Shown here: one piece after another, positions 17,631-41,394 of the stretch
Layout: each line of letters starts with the position of its first letter
Numbering within the stretch: position 1 is the stretch's first letter
Assembly: GCA_958510875.1 (NCBI GenBank)
Contig: OY294070.1
Location: 1,674,001-1,738,000, forward strand
Direction of reading: 5' to 3'
DNA length: 64,000 nucleotides
DNA from: Endomychus coccineus
Lineage: Eukaryota > Arthropoda > Insecta > Coleoptera > Endomychidae
Made by a program: the position numbers and the translations under genes
The notes under the pieces: generated by a model
Told to the model about the DNA's origin: nothing
Database searches by the model: none
The model's input: the letters and a program-made list of their open reading frames with translations, nothing else

Positions 17631-17935
17631 CGTTTGGAGGTCACAAATATGCGATTTTCAATGTTACGAAGTCAATATTTAATCAGTTATTCGCAAAAAT
17701 CAATTGGTTTTTTTAAATTTACGTGAAACGATGCTATACGCCATCTCGTATACGTTAGCTGAACCTACACCTGATAAATGGCTTAGATTCAGGTTCAGCC
17801 AGCGTACCAGAGATGCCGCGTAGCATCGTTTCACATAGATTAAAAAAGAAATATCGAGTTTTGGGAATAACTAATAAAATACTGTAGTCGTAACAATGAG
17901 AATAGCATATTCGTGACCTCAAAATTCAAAACAAT
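17631..17935. repeat. Imperfect palindrome / MITE-like hairpin
   Basis: GTGAAACGATGC (about 17722) pairs with GCATCGTTTCAC (about 17823). The outer block GAGGTCACAAATATGC at the left pairs with GCATATTCGTGACCTC at the right. Arms of ~140 bp surround a loop near 17770-17785. The sequence is non-coding. Confidence 0.65.
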
Positions 17936-18019
17936 TTGGGTATTCGAATTGAATACTAATCAATATTACCATTTCTGCCTACTCATAGTAATATTTTATT
18001 TGATTAATTACTATTCTGT

Positions 18020-18380
18020 GATTGAACTCTGTACTGTGTTTTCAACGATTCTACAAATAACGACATCTATACGCTTAAAGCATAGAGTTACGTTTTACGT
18101 AGATTATAGGGCTGAGGTCATTCACTGGGGGATTAATATTGTAGTTTCTTTTCGGCTACCAATCTATGCACATTCACAGAAATAAAATTGATTGAATTAA
18201 CGATTCATTTGAACTATTCCACAAATCAGTGAACGTATCGACATCTATACGCTTGATGCATAGAGTAACTTTTTTCTTCTATTATACGGCTGAGGTCATT
18301 CACTAGGGGGTTAATATTGTGGTTTCTCTTCGGCTATCAATCTATGTACACTCACAGAAATAAAATTGATTCAATTAATT
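18020..18380. repeat. Tandem duplication, unit ~179 bp, two copies
   Basis: The block beginning CGACATCTATACGCTT occurs at about 18060 and again at about 18239. The following motifs recur in the same order: GCATAGAGT, GGCTGAGGTCATTCACT, TTAATATTGT and CACAGAAATAAAATTGATT. The copies are about 80-85 percent alike by eye. It lies immediately upstream of the small ORF at 18500. Confidence 0.8.
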
Positions 18381-18499
18381 CAAAATGTGCTGTGCCGCCG
18401 ATAACAAATTGTTTTCTTGTAGCTTTGTTGATGTTACTTTAAGAATATAAACACATTTTGTATAATTCATTTGGCAAACTGCTTTCCCGCTTGGAAATT

Positions 18500-18724
18500 A
18501 TGGAAGAAACTGATAAAAAAGTTGCAAAGACTTTAGAACTTATCGAAATGGGTAAAACGCAGAAACAAGCTAAAATGTTCCAAGAAATAATGGCACAAAA
18601 GGAGACTTGTACCTTTGATACAAAAGTGATGTACAACAATTTGAAAATGATGAAATTTGAATTGGCTGCGATCGAATTGAAATTTCACAAACTGGAAAGA
18701 ATTATAGCCATGAGCAAACCCTGA
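18500..18724 (+). CDS. Small coiled-coil-like protein, unidentified
   Basis: The open frame runs without a stop from 18443; the first in-frame ATG at 18500 gives 74 residues (MEETDKKVAKTLELIEMGKT to AAIELKFHKLERIIAMSKP). It is rich in K, E, M and L with hydrophobics spaced as in a helix, so one or two coiled-coil helices are likely. It has no signal peptide or transmembrane segment. A TTTCTTGTAG acceptor-like site at 18422 would allow a 5' UTR intron, and an AATAAA lies near 18769, about 45 bp past the stop. I do not recognise the family. It could be a real single-exon gene, the last exon of a larger one, or chance. Confidence 0.4.
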   Translation: MEETDKKVAKTLELIEMGKTQKQAKMFQEIMAQKETCTFDTKVMYNNLKMMKFELAAIELKFHKLERIIAMSKP

Positions 18725-18794
18725 AATTAGAAAATATAAATTGCTTCTCTTGTAAGTTTCATAATTTATGAATAAACTTGTTCTCAAGTACAAC

Positions 18795-20105
18795 GAGTTT
18801 TATTTTCCATACATATGTTTCTTACAAGATTATAGAAAAATTTGGAAACGGCTGAATTGCCAATTGGCAAATCATGATAGCACGAACTTCATATTCAATT
18901 AAATGTTAGGTTGACTATCGTCTAGTGGATTTCAAGGACAATAAAACAATTCTTGAGCAATGTTTTTTATTTACTTAAAAAATATAAAATTTCATATCAC
19001 ATTTACAAAAATATAAAACGAATTTCAAATAAATTTGACAATAATTATTGTACACTATACGATTTGTAATATGATATAAAAAAAAATTATAAAATCTATC
19101 TTAGCAAATAAATCGAAACTACAATATTTAAAATTTATCACAGAATTTATTAGTAAATATCAACTACAAATAGATTGCAACTAGAATGAAAATAATCAAA
19201 CTGGAATGATATCTTTACTTATTATTAATATCTTACCATTGCATTTAAAAATGTGGCTTCTATTTTTCATTTTTATGAATTCAAGCGAACTAACAATACC
19301 TTCTAAATGGTTATACCATTTTTGCGCTTTATGTAAATATGGAAATTTCAAATTAGTTCAATGTGATTTTATCAATATTTTAATGCCTCCATTGATGAAT
19401 AACTTGAAACTTAACTTAAATCGGGATGAAACATTTCTTATTCTCCTTTATCTATCTCTAAAAACATTTACAAAGGAAATGTTATTGTTTCGCTTGATTT
19501 TTTCCTGAAATGTTCCCAAAATTACGACTTTGTCGTAACAATAACCAAAAGAGAATAAAGTCGATATGAGATTTTTTTCCTAAATGGGGCTATCCAAAGG
19601 ACGTCACGCTTTCTACATGGCTTTTTGACTCTCTCCCCTTTCCTCATAATGGCATGTCACCACTCATAAATTTTAAAAGAACTAGTAGAATTGTGTGGAA
19701 ATTCACAGAAAAATGCTTGTAATAAAAAAAAAACTGGGATGAAAAAATAAATTATAAGCTAAAAGTTTCAGATCATTCTGCTTTTGTTATGTAAATACTA
19801 CAAAAAAAAATGTTTCTTGGAAATTTCTAATAATATTGTTCCACAACTGACTGAGTTGTTTTAATTGAAAAAACGCAATTGAATTTGATTCTGTAACTTT
19901 GATAATAATTCGTGTACAAAAAATTTCTAATGTATCAGAAAAATTTTTATGTAAACAGAAAAAAATACTTGAAACTCCAAAATCATTGATTGCATTACAA
20001 TTTTTTTTAATGTCATCATTTTATAATAATAAGGGGGCCGTAAGTTGTGATAAACAGCATATTTCTGAATTTATAATCAACTTGCCATAATTTTTAGTAA
20101 TTTTT
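18795..20105. other. AT-rich stretch, no supported gene
   Basis: The 100-codon + ORF at 19206-19508 has biased hydrophobic composition and no recognised motif, so it is not called as a gene. GACGTCAC-containing sequence at about 19598 resembles that near 23610 and may be transposon debris. Confidence 0.4.
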
Positions 20106-20109
20106 CCTG

Positions 20110-20270
20110 GAATAAAAATTTCAAAAGAACGTTGATTGCAATTTCGAACTTTACAGTTCATTATCAAAACAGATAATGAGAAAACATTAAAAAATCTATT
20201 CTAAGAATTAATGGTACACATAGCGACTAAGGTTAATTGTGTTGAGATAGTAAACGGAAAGGGATTAAAC
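20110..20270. repeat. Dispersed repeat, copy 1 (PLE-associated)
   Basis: The block GATTGCAATTTCGAACTTTACAGTTCATTATC to GTAAACGGAAA recurs at 32745-32930 in the LIM-kinase intron, where it directly adjoins a PLE fragment. A shorter version is near 41008-41035. It is probably the non-coding end of that PLE family. Confidence 0.6.
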
Positions 20271-20743
20271 TGGGGTTAATTTTCTAAATCTAGTTAAGTA
20301 GATTGCTTGAAGGATTATTGTGATTAAATATTTCTATAGATTCTAATAGTTTTCCACTCTTCGTAATTGTATGTAAAATATTTAGATTTTCTAGTCCAAT
20401 AAAGTACCAAACCTTGGTACTTTTTACTATGTATAAGAACACTTACTGAAAAATCTGAATCAGGTCTGCTATGCTATCAGGTTGAAAATTCTATACTATG
20501 TGAATTTGGAATCGTTAGTATGATATGGTATTATATTTTTGTGTGTAAATTCAACAACCAACTCAATTTTTTTTAGCTCAAAAAAGAATCTTACGCATAC
20601 TACTTGACATGAAGTTTAGAGATTCATGTAGAAATAAATTTAAACAAACTGGACTAACTTATATTTGAAAGAATGTCTTCCTTATTTGTTCAGAAATAAG
20701 ATAAGTTTTTTACAAAGTAACACTAATGTCAATTACAATACTA

Positions 20744-21410
20744 GTCCAGGCTATGAACCGGAAAAAAAAAAACGTGTAGGTTCGAATCGAAATTTTTTTT
20801 TTGCATTAGCTCCAGGAGGTTCTCAGGATCATTCATACACCTTAAAACCTCTTGGGAACCCCAACCCCACCCATTGGGGCGAAATGTCCCGATATCTCCA
20901 AGGCTTGAATTGTATTTTCTACAAAAAAAGGTATTTTGGCAATTCGAGTGCACGTAGGGGGTTTTTTGGGTCGCTGAACACGAATCCGGTGACAGGTTTA
21001 CTTGCAATCCATCGTAGGGGTGGTCAAATCGACAAAATTGGCCAATTTCGCACCCCTAATATATTATTTTGCAATTTACTTGTTTTTGGCATTTCGAATG
21101 TACCAAGGAGGTTTTTTGGGTCGCTGAATACGATTCCGAAGCCAGATTTACTCCGAAGTAATTTTGAAATGCAAAAATAATAAAAATTTTGAAGCGTGAC
21201 AAAATACCTTTTTTTGTAGAAAATACAATTCAAGACTTGGAGATTTCGGGCCATTTTCGCCCCCAATGGGTGGGGTTGGGGTCCCCAAGAGGTTTCAAGG
21301 TGTATGAATGATCCTGAGAACCTCCTCAAGCTAATACAAAAAAAATTTTTTGATTCAAACTTACATGTTTTTTTTTTATTACAGCTAAAATCCCGGTTCA
21401 CAACCTGGAC
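20744..21410. mobile_element. TA-flanked foldback element (667 bp)
   Basis: The ends are GTCCAGGCTATGAACCGG and CCGGTTCACAACCTGGAC, both bordered by TA. The arms (about 20744-20945 and 21190-21410) are inverted copies; CACCCATTGGGGC in the left arm matches GGGTGGGGTTGGGG in the right. A motif GGTTTTTTGGGTCGCTGAA is directly repeated in the centre (about 20960 and 21110). The long ORFs across it are unsupported. It is a non-autonomous DNA element of the TA-target type. Confidence 0.7.
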
Positions 21411-21534
21411 TATACTAGAACTTTAGATATATATTGTTATGATTTCATTTCCTAAACAACATAAATGATAAAAATTAGAACTTACCGAACATTGAAAATC
21501 AGAAAAGATTAATAAAAAGAGTTTTTTGAATAAT

Positions 21535-21552
21535 TGGCGCCCAACGTGGGGC
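21535..21552 (+). other. LTR-retroelement primer-binding site, copy 1
   Basis: TGGCGCCCAACGTGGGGC has the TGGCGCC start complementary to tRNA 3' ends. It sits 150 bp upstream of a gag-like ORF, as expected between the 5' LTR and gag. The LTR itself should end at about 21534. Confidence 0.7.
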
Positions 21553-21703
21553 AAAATAAATCAAAAGGGTTTTCTTAATAATTGTCGCTCAAACGCCATT
21601 TGAAAAAGGGAAGATAAAAAGTCATTCTGAAAAGGAAATTCAAATAGAACCGCGTAATAAAAAGTAATTTGGAAAACTAGATTAATTAATAAGGAATATA
21701 AAA

Positions 21704-22390
21704 ATGGAAGGAGATAGACAAAGTACTCCAGAATTAATAGGGTTTGATGGAAATGGTGAAATAATTAGTGCAGAGAAAACACCAACAGAAGATAGTCAAA
21801 CGGAAATAATGAAATTGCTTAATGAAATTAGAAAAAGTACGAATGATATAATAGTTGAAACTGAAAAAAAGGAAATAAGAAAACATGTTGAAGAAAGTAT
21901 AGATAATAAATTAGATGAATATAATAGCTTTGTGAATAGAAAGTTCAATAATGTAGAGAAAGAAATAGATATTATTGAAAATCGAATGAATGATATGGGG
22001 AAGAATATTGAAGAAAATATGAATGTAAATGTACAAAGTATGAAAGAAAATGAACAGGATAAAATAATTAATGAACAGGATGAAAGGATAAAAGGAATTG
22101 AGAATAGATCAGAAGAGAGAATGAATATAGAATACAGAAATGTGGGTTATGAAAGTAAGATAAAATTCAATGGAAATATAAAATTATTACACCCATGCAT
22201 TTTTGTAAATGAATTAAGAAATATTTTTTGTTTGATAACATTACATAAAAGTTGTAAAGATTACACTGAGATTATTTTAAAAGGAAAAGTATATAGATTA
22301 AAAGATAAACCTGTTGTGCATATAGAATGTTCAAATATAAAACAGGAACAGAAAATATTTCATTTGATATTATTAGAAAAGGGGAAATAG
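21704..22390 (+). CDS. LTR-retrotransposon gag-like protein (Ty3/gypsy type), isolated
   Basis: The 228-codon frame starts at the first ATG after the primer-binding site. The N-terminal ~130 residues are a K/E/N-rich coiled coil (for example FNNVEKEIDIIENRMNDMGK). The next block, KIKFNGNIKLLHPCIFVNEL (about residues 152-171), resembles the start of the gag core in insect gypsy-like elements. There is no CCHC zinc knuckle and no protease or reverse transcriptase downstream. After the stop the sequence soon returns to a second primer-binding-site copy at 22524. This looks like a deleted element retaining only a gag portion. Confidence 0.55.
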   Translation: MEGDRQSTPELIGFDGNGEIISAEKTPTEDSQTEIMKLLNEIRKSTNDIIVETEKKEIRKHVEESIDNKLDEYNSFVNRKFNNVEKEIDIIENRMNDMGKNIEENMNVNVQSMKENEQDKIINEQDERIKGIENRSEERMNIEYRNVGYESKIKFNGNIKLLHPCIFVNELRNIFCLITLHKSCKDYTEIILKGKVYRLKDKPVVHIECSNIKQEQKIFHLILLEKGK

Positions 22391-22523
22391 AATTATTAGA
22401 AAAAGATAGAAAGAAATGTAAATTGAAAAAAGGGAATTTATTTAAAAGATATCAGTAATAGGATAGAAAGAAATGCGAGAAAGTATATTAGTAGGGAAAT
22501 GAGAAAAAGAGGTTTTTAATAAT

Positions 22524-22541
22524 TGGCGCCCAACGTGGGGC
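22524..22541 (+). other. LTR-retroelement primer-binding site, copy 2
   Basis: It is identical to the site at 21535. The flanks are also duplicated (AATAAATCAAAAGGGTTTTC follows both copies, as does an AAAAAGAG-type block before them). The duplicated leader spans about 70 bp (21505-21575 and 22502-22572). Confidence 0.75.
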
Positions 22542-22739
22542 AAAATAAATCAAAAGGGTTTTCTTAATAATATGTTATCCTACTCACGCGGTATCCTTAA
22601 CTGAAAAAAATCCATGTTATATGTGCATTATAATTTATAATAAATTGTCAGATCGTATAAAATTGATAACAAACTATAGAGAATTCAAAACAAAAACTAT
22701 CGTTTAGAGGATTATTTTAGAATGTAAACGTTTTTTTTT

Positions 22740-23560
22740 GGCATAATCATTCATATTGATACCATTTCATTTTGTGTTTTATGACTTTTGGGTTTTGAGA
22801 TTAAATTTGAAATAAAGAAATTTATTAAATCTAGTTTTGGCATTGAAAAATATGTTTGAAAGTTGAAAAGCTACATTTAACTTTTGTTTCTTAAAGATAC
22901 TCGAGATTTTATCAGATATTGGGCAAAAGTACGTCAAGGTAACATATTTTTTCTCAGTTTTTTGTTGCACGTTGGCATACATTTGATTAATAGTCAATTT
23001 AAAAAATATTCTCTTGATTAAATTATTTATTAACTATACAGAATAGCCCTTTGTCTATCGCAATGTTTCTTATATCTTGGATAGTAGACTTCCGTGGATA
23101 GCTAATCTTGAAAAATCTTGGCAGGCTTGAGGCTTGAACTGAAACTTTCAAGCCCGCCCTGAAGATGCCACCTGTAATGGTTGGCGAAACGTCGGCATCA
23201 AGTCGAGCTATTGCTACGCGGAATCCATCCGGAAATCAAGATTTTTCAATGTTTTTTATAGTGTCTAACTCAGTCAAAAGCGCTGGTTTTTCCAATCTTA
23301 TGGAAAAGGCTCTATGTATCGTTGATTGGAACGTTGCTATTTTGTGTGTAAAAGGGCGTGTTGAGTCTGCAGGTATTGTTACATCTGTATAAGTAGGTTT
23401 TCTATAGATGTCAAAACAAATTTTATGTTAATTTTAGCTTCAAAAAATTGATTGTTGCATTATTTTCAGTTTCTACTGTAAATTTAATTTCGGGGTTCTT
23501 TTAAATAATGTTTAACAAAGTTTTCATCTGTAAAAATGGAATATCACAAAGTAACCGACA
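22740..23560 (-). mobile_element. Penelope-like element fragment with an internal insertion
   Basis: On the minus strand 22997-22850 encodes QKTEKKYVTLTYFCPISDKI and KKQKLNVAFQLSN. This fits the PLE linker between reverse transcriptase and GIY-YIG (YVTLTYxGPxSxKI...NxAF). The same segment is found at 33180-33330. The copy is interrupted at about 23076-23254 by a 180-bp insertion bordered by CAATGTTTCTTATA and CAATGTTTTTTATA. The right part (23256-23480) again matches 33380-33560. Confidence 0.65.
23125..23200 (+). ncRNA. Hammerhead-like motif in the inserted PLE-type end
   Basis: A hairpin (GGCTTGA ... TCAAGCC) is followed by CTGAAGA, a second possible hairpin (GCCACC ... GGTTGGC) and GAAAC. 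This is the order stem I - CUGANGA - stem II - GAAA of a type-I hammerhead. The cleavage-site strand of stem III was not clearly identified, so activity is unproven. Confidence 0.4.
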
Positions 23561-24042
23561 GCTCCATTTAAATTCTGTATCACTTTTTTTCGATATATAG
23601 CTTTGGACGTCACATTTTCCATGATCACTTTCCACCCCATGCCACATTTTGCCACACTTCCCCTTCTCCCTTTGGGCGTGATGTCCTTTGTAAACACCCC
23701 GTGATAGTACTTAGAAATAGTTATTCGGAAATGTCGCTATTGAAACTTAGATCATGGAATCACAAAAACATCGTAAAGGCAACAATAAAGAGTGCGGGTG
23801 ACGTCAGTTGTGGGCAAAAATTTATTAACTTTTACGGTTACTGAAATCCCAATGGTGAGGGTCGAATTTTGGGCCATACTGTACAGAGAACATTATTTTC
23901 AAATTTTAGTCGGTAATCGTTTCAAACAAATTGTACACAAGGCAATTTCGTTTTCACCCACAACTCACATCTATTCGTTCCAGCGCTATAATTGAACATC
24001 AAACTGTCTTATTTCTAATGCTAATTTACCTTAAAAGCAGAA
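23561..24042. other. 3' flank of LIM kinase
   Basis: No gene is seen. The part nearest 24042 should contain the minus-strand LIM-kinase 3' UTR. Sequence at 23590-23700 resembles 19590-19660 and may be a small dispersed repeat. Confidence 0.4.
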
Positions 24043-36436
<12,394 letters not shown>

Positions 36437-37157
36437 ATTTCTCTTAAACTACGGAAGACTTTGCATTATTATAGCAGCAGGAACTAGGAAGTTAGGCTGC
36501 CTTGCAATAATTTTATTATTGTTTTGTTTTTGACATTGACATTAGGTTGGATAAAGTAGTTAGAACGTGTTAAATAGAAGTAGAAAAAGATAGAACACTG
36601 GAACTGGTGAACTAAATGGACTCCTCCAAAATAAATCATAGCGAGTGCATTTGTACACTATAGTCAAAATAACTAAATAAATATTTTGATTAAATGAAAG
36701 AAATATTAATTGTTAAATAGTAACGTTTTCATATTATTATTGAAGTGGTATAAAAGCAAAGTAATTGTTAATTTTTTAATGATAATGATAAATTACCATT
36801 AAGTAACGGCTTTTACCATCGATTTTTTTGAAATAATTAGTTGGTTCTTTCTTCCGGAGATCATATTGATCATTCTAGTGAAAAAGATACCTAAATTCTA
36901 AAATTTAATTTAAAAACTATGATATTAAAATATTAAACAGAGAATTAGCCGACATTGAACTCTGTGTAAATAGTTCATTTGCACAAGTAGACTCAAGGTT
37001 AAATCTAATTACTGACTGCATAATGAGGTTAGGTTAACTGTCAAAAATAATAACAACTAGAGAAATGGGGGCGGGAGGATCAAGTAATGTTCTACTCGAA
37101 TTATAAAAATATCAGTTTTGATTGATCGATTTTAATTGAGGAAATACTTCAAAAAAG
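36437..37157. promoter_or_regulatory. Head-to-head intergenic region of LIMK1 and Ska2-like gene
   Basis: The start codons of two divergent genes are 721 bp apart with nothing coding between, so both promoters must lie here unless undetected 5' exons exist elsewhere. No TATA box at a convincing distance from either ATG was recognised. The region is AT-rich with a short G-rich patch GGGGGCGGGAGG near 37068-37078. Confidence 0.45.
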
Positions 37158-37582
37158 ATGGATGCAGACAGAGCAATGGAAAACCTGGAGGAGAAAGTAA
37201 TATATAGTTACAATTTTTGAGTCGAATGAACGAACGCAAAACATTTTTTCAGATGAAGAGAACCGACGAAAGACTAGACACCTTGGCTGTACAGGTAGGC
37301 AATATAGAAACTGAAATATTTTCAGAGGAAGGTGAAGAAGTAGAAGTCAACAATCTTCTGAAATCCGTCAGTGAGGTTAAAAATAATTACCAGAACCTTC
37401 GAAAAGAATTGTTGGAAGTACAAGATTTACAGAAACAGTTGAGCAGTTCTCTGCACGTACAGCTGAGGATGATGCAAACTAAATTCAATATTTTGAAGGA
37501 AAAAATAACAGTAAGTGGATCGCATAGCTCAAACGCTAGCCTAGCAAAACAAGCTGGTACTATGAACCGTGAACAATATTGA
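37158..37582 (+). CDS. Ska2: Spindle and kinetochore-associated protein 2-like (SKA2)
   Basis: There are two exons: 37158-37196 (MDADRAMENLEEK) and 37253-37582, joined across a 56-bp GT-AG intron ending TTTTTTCAG. The product is 122 residues; human SKA2 has 121. The block VNNLLKSVSEVKNNYQNLRK (about residues 54-73) aligns with the SKA2 pattern LLKELSxIKSRYQxL, followed by a helix ending MMQTKFNILKEKI. The whole protein is predicted coiled coil with no signal or membrane segment. SKA2 joins SKA1 and SKA3 in the complex that couples kinetochores to microtubules. It is head-to-head with LIMK1. The identification rests on length, architecture and that block; another small coiled-coil protein is possible. 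Confidence 0.65.
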
Positions 37583-39515
37583 GTTTGTGTTTTGTTCCAA
37601 GTTGGCAGCTAATTGCTTTAGGAATGGTGACTAAACCTGTCAACGGCCAGGCTACTTTACCATTTTTAGTGCATTTCCGCCAAATAATGGCTCATTTATT
37701 TATTAGTAAGACTGAGTTCATGTTTTTCTGCACTAATATTGAAATTTATAAATATTCAGGTTTCTTCGGTATATGTTTAGCCAAAAATTTATGTATTTCA
37801 AAGCATTCTTACTTGTTTTAATTGGAATGTATCCTTCTTTACGTGTCACGATGTTATCAGAATGTGTGTGACACATTATCAATTCAAAGAATACCTGAAT
37901 AATTTCAAAATTGGTGCATACTCTGCTGTTTAATGAAATATCATACATGAGAGGTACTGGGTCTTCTTTATTCACTACAAGAATGCCGCTAAAGTTCCAT
38001 AATATATTTTGAGTTGAAACGTAACAATCTTTAAATAGTCAATTTTATTTCCTGAGATGTTTTAGCAAAGTACAGTTAACTTAATTAACTCATGGTGTTA
38101 ATTATTCGAATAATCTCATGTAAGGTATTTTGTTTGATGTTCATGCTTATTCTCTGACAAACTTTGTTCAAGATGTCAAAAAAATGGAATCAATCCATAT
38201 AATTTAAAGATTGCATGAATTGCTTGTTTCTTGAAAGAACCGTAGCTCTACTTCGATAGATATTTCCATGGGTGAGAAGACGGTTTTGGAAATTTGACAT
38301 CATAAAGAAGATGGGATGGACAATGGACACCCCATGGATAGATTCATAAAATTGAAATATTAGGGGCCAGTGCGTTTTCTTTATTTTTGGTTGAAAGTTC
38401 ATTGTATTTCGTGTGTTTTATTTCCAATTATTGGATGTATGAATGAGCGAATTTCATGAAAAATAATTCTAGGACCAAGTTTAGACTGCAGTATAGGCTC
38501 AACATTAATTCGTAGTAATTATATTTATCATTGGAAATTTTGTTTAATTTCTTACTGCGGAATGAGATTAATTCTGATTTATAATTAACATGCTATTCCA
38601 CAATAGCTTTATCTTTGTTTATTGGATTTATCAGAGCACAAAAAGATAGGACATTTTTTATGTATATTAGCTGAAAAAGATGATATTTAAAGAAATGTTA
38701 CAGGATACTTTTATCTTTGAACGGTGTTGGTGCTTACTTGTTAAAAATTCGTATCTATAGTTTTAATAACTTTTATCTTTGAATCTCCAAATTTTTCACA
38801 TTAATTCATTTTGAAAGTTTAAGTGTTGATGCTTTGTTAGTGACAGCCTTGCTAAACTAACGTGCCAGTATGGTTTCAACGAAGCTAGAAGTAGTTCACA
38901 CGATGTTCGCAGCAAGGCGATGCTTTATTTTCGACCCTCCACATAGGAAACCGACTAAAAGAAGCGGTCGGTCACAGTTACACGAGTTTTTGTATGTGCC
39001 AAAATACTAACTGTTTGGATTGCGACATTATTTGAAAATAGTATTCTAAAAAAAGCAGCCTTAGTTCGAGTATTACAGAAATAATGGCAATTATATATTT
39101 AATATTAAGGTTTAAATATTAGGGGAATCACCGAATGTAGTGAGCTTTTTTCGCAATATTCTGTGTTGTTGATTTTGTGATTTCAATTTATGCATGCATA
39201 TCCTATTACCTATTGTATATAATCAATGTGGTACAAAATATATATCATCTATATAAGAAAAAAGCATGTTAGAATGTCAATTGATGTATAAGACTTATCA
39301 AATTAGTTGTTATAATAACTGTCATTGAATTGAAGTGAATTTTGTATTTTGAATGTTAATAATCAATATATCAAAGGTAAGTCGCGGTCGTGAAGCCAAT
39401 ATATTTAGTTTAGGTACGTATTTTTCCAAAGTTTTTGCTCGTCTTCGTTATGTTTGACCATCTTTACTTTTTAGTGTAGCTGGATACATCTTTTGGAATG
39501 GATTTAAAACAAATA
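37583..39515. other. Intergenic, no supported gene
   Basis: Short ORFs on both strands have no motif. 38860-39010 is locally richer in GC and may be repeat-derived but was not classified. Confidence 0.4.
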
Positions 39516-39519
39516 ATAT

Positions 39520-40095
39520 GTCATTTTTCAAGCTTTGGACGCTGTCTTTTTCACTAGCCATACCGTTGACTCATCCAAGGCCAGAGTGAACCACTCAAGA
39601 TGGTCGTTTTTGCCAGACAGTTAAGATGCCCCTTTTCGGGGCACATTTCTTCAGCTACTGCAATTACGTATTCTTATGATTCTTTGATCATTTCTCAATT
39701 GGTGAATGGTTTTCCACGTTTCGCAATTTCAACGAAAGCTGGCACGAGTTGCATCCTCTTGTTCAGTATCGAGTTTCGTAAACAAAGATTGCTGCGATTT
39801 TAATCCCCGTTTCAAAGCTTCAAGTTCTTCTGTCCTCAAACTTCCTGTATATTTTGAGTGATTTTGAAAATGTTTCGTTCCATAATGACGTTTAATGTCA
39901 TTTTCTTTTCCATACTAGTAAACCACACAGAAAAACAACAAGTCTAATCAAAATACGGTTACGAAGATGTCTTTTAAACACATTTTAAGGCTATTTTATT
40001 TCACAATAGTTTCGCTTCCTTCGCCTTCCCTAGGTGGCCTGACTTGTGGTCGCGCCGCTAGGCTTTTTATAGTCCAATTACTGCTTCACAGAAAC
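39520..40095 (-). pseudogene. Second hAT (GTF2IRD2-like) copy, truncated
   Basis: On the minus strand ALKRGLKSQQSLFTKLDTE and EDATRASF reproduce the transposase segment at 2190-2260, and TTTACTAGTATGGAAAAGAA reproduces its start region at about 1969-1985. The upstream block with CCACCTAGGGAAGGCGA also matches 1863-1880. Frameshifts are frequent and neither terminal CAGGGG repeat is present. Confidence 0.7.
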
Positions 40096-40149
40096 TTGGT
40101 TTTCTATTCCTTGCCAAGAGCTACTTTCGATCCCAGCAGCTCCTCATAA

Positions 40150-41394
40150 TCTACAAAGCACGGAGCTCTTGGATTCTATTCATTGATCTTACATTTTACA
40201 AGTGTGGTCGATCTCTCCCGTTTCGACAGATACTTTCATGGTTGGTGTCCTTGGTTCCAGGTGGACAAACCAGGCTATTCTTTTTACCAGACTTCATTTT
40301 TCTATCGAACGTCGAAGCTTAGGAACTCTTTGTGTATAGAAGTGATTTCTGATGCCACACTTTGTAGACAACTTCCACCGCTGGCTTTCCTCACCTATAG
40401 TCGAAATATCAAAAATAAAAGAAATCCATTCCAAAAGATGCGTATTGAATTAGTGAATCGTGGTAACCTTGTATTTCTTGAAATTTCGTTTGTTTGCGAG
40501 CGATAAATGGATATAAGAAAGTAAGGACGACGGAAAAAATCTATGGCTGTGAAATTTTTGAATTAATAATAATTTAGAACGAAAAATAATATGTTATTGG
40601 CTTCACGTGTTGTAGTTTATATCAGGTAGAACCCGTATTGTCGGTCATAATTTCAATTGTGACTGTCCTTTGATTGAATTCAGGTAAAAGATGGAGCTAC
40701 AGTCTGCCTTATACAGAGATCTATCTATATCAGTCGGTTTGGAATTATGGTTGAAGGTACAGCTACCATCTAATCCCCCTTTCTTTTCATCTAGATACTT
40801 CTCTAAATTGTATATATTTATAGTACCTGACTATCTTATGAACTTTCATACTCAATTAGTATAACAATGCCTTATATTCTTTATACACATACTATCCAAA
40901 CTACTATGAACGATTTTAGAAATCGCATTGATTAGTCCGGTTAATTTGTAATGCTCTATTTAAAACAAATAAAAATGCAATTATTAGTTTCCTAAATATC
41001 ACAAAGTTTGATTGCAATTTCAACTTTAACAGTCCACTTAAACGCTATATACGATTATCGACAATTCTTCAGATACATTTACCGCATCGATCAATCGTAT
41101 CCAAATTTTCCAGAATAGAATTGGATAAGAGTGCGAAAAATTCAAAACTATAATGAAATTTGATTTTTTATTTCTTTATAATCTTGTTGGAAATTAACTG
41201 TTGAAAGAGTTTTTTCTAGTCAATATATTTATATAGCGACTTTGCTCAATTCTATCATAAGCACAATAAAAAAGCTTCATGATTATGATAAGACAATGAA
41301 TTTATATAAAATTCACGCACACCCTATGGAACAGTTTTGTAATGTTGCTCAAAACATAGAAATATGTAATCGATTCAATTAAACATTATATGAA
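40150..41394. other. Intergenic, no supported gene
   Basis: The + ORF at 40183-40506 has no family features. A short piece of the dispersed repeat seen at 20110 is near 41008-41035. Confidence 0.4.

Noticed and set aside
19206..19508. 100-codon hydrophobic + ORF
   Set aside because: It has no motif, no splice or promoter support, and a composition expected from AT-rich DNA.
20665..21401. ORFs of 171 and 125 codons on opposite strands
   Set aside because: Both are readings through the arms of a palindromic element, which explains their similarity to each other. No domain is present.
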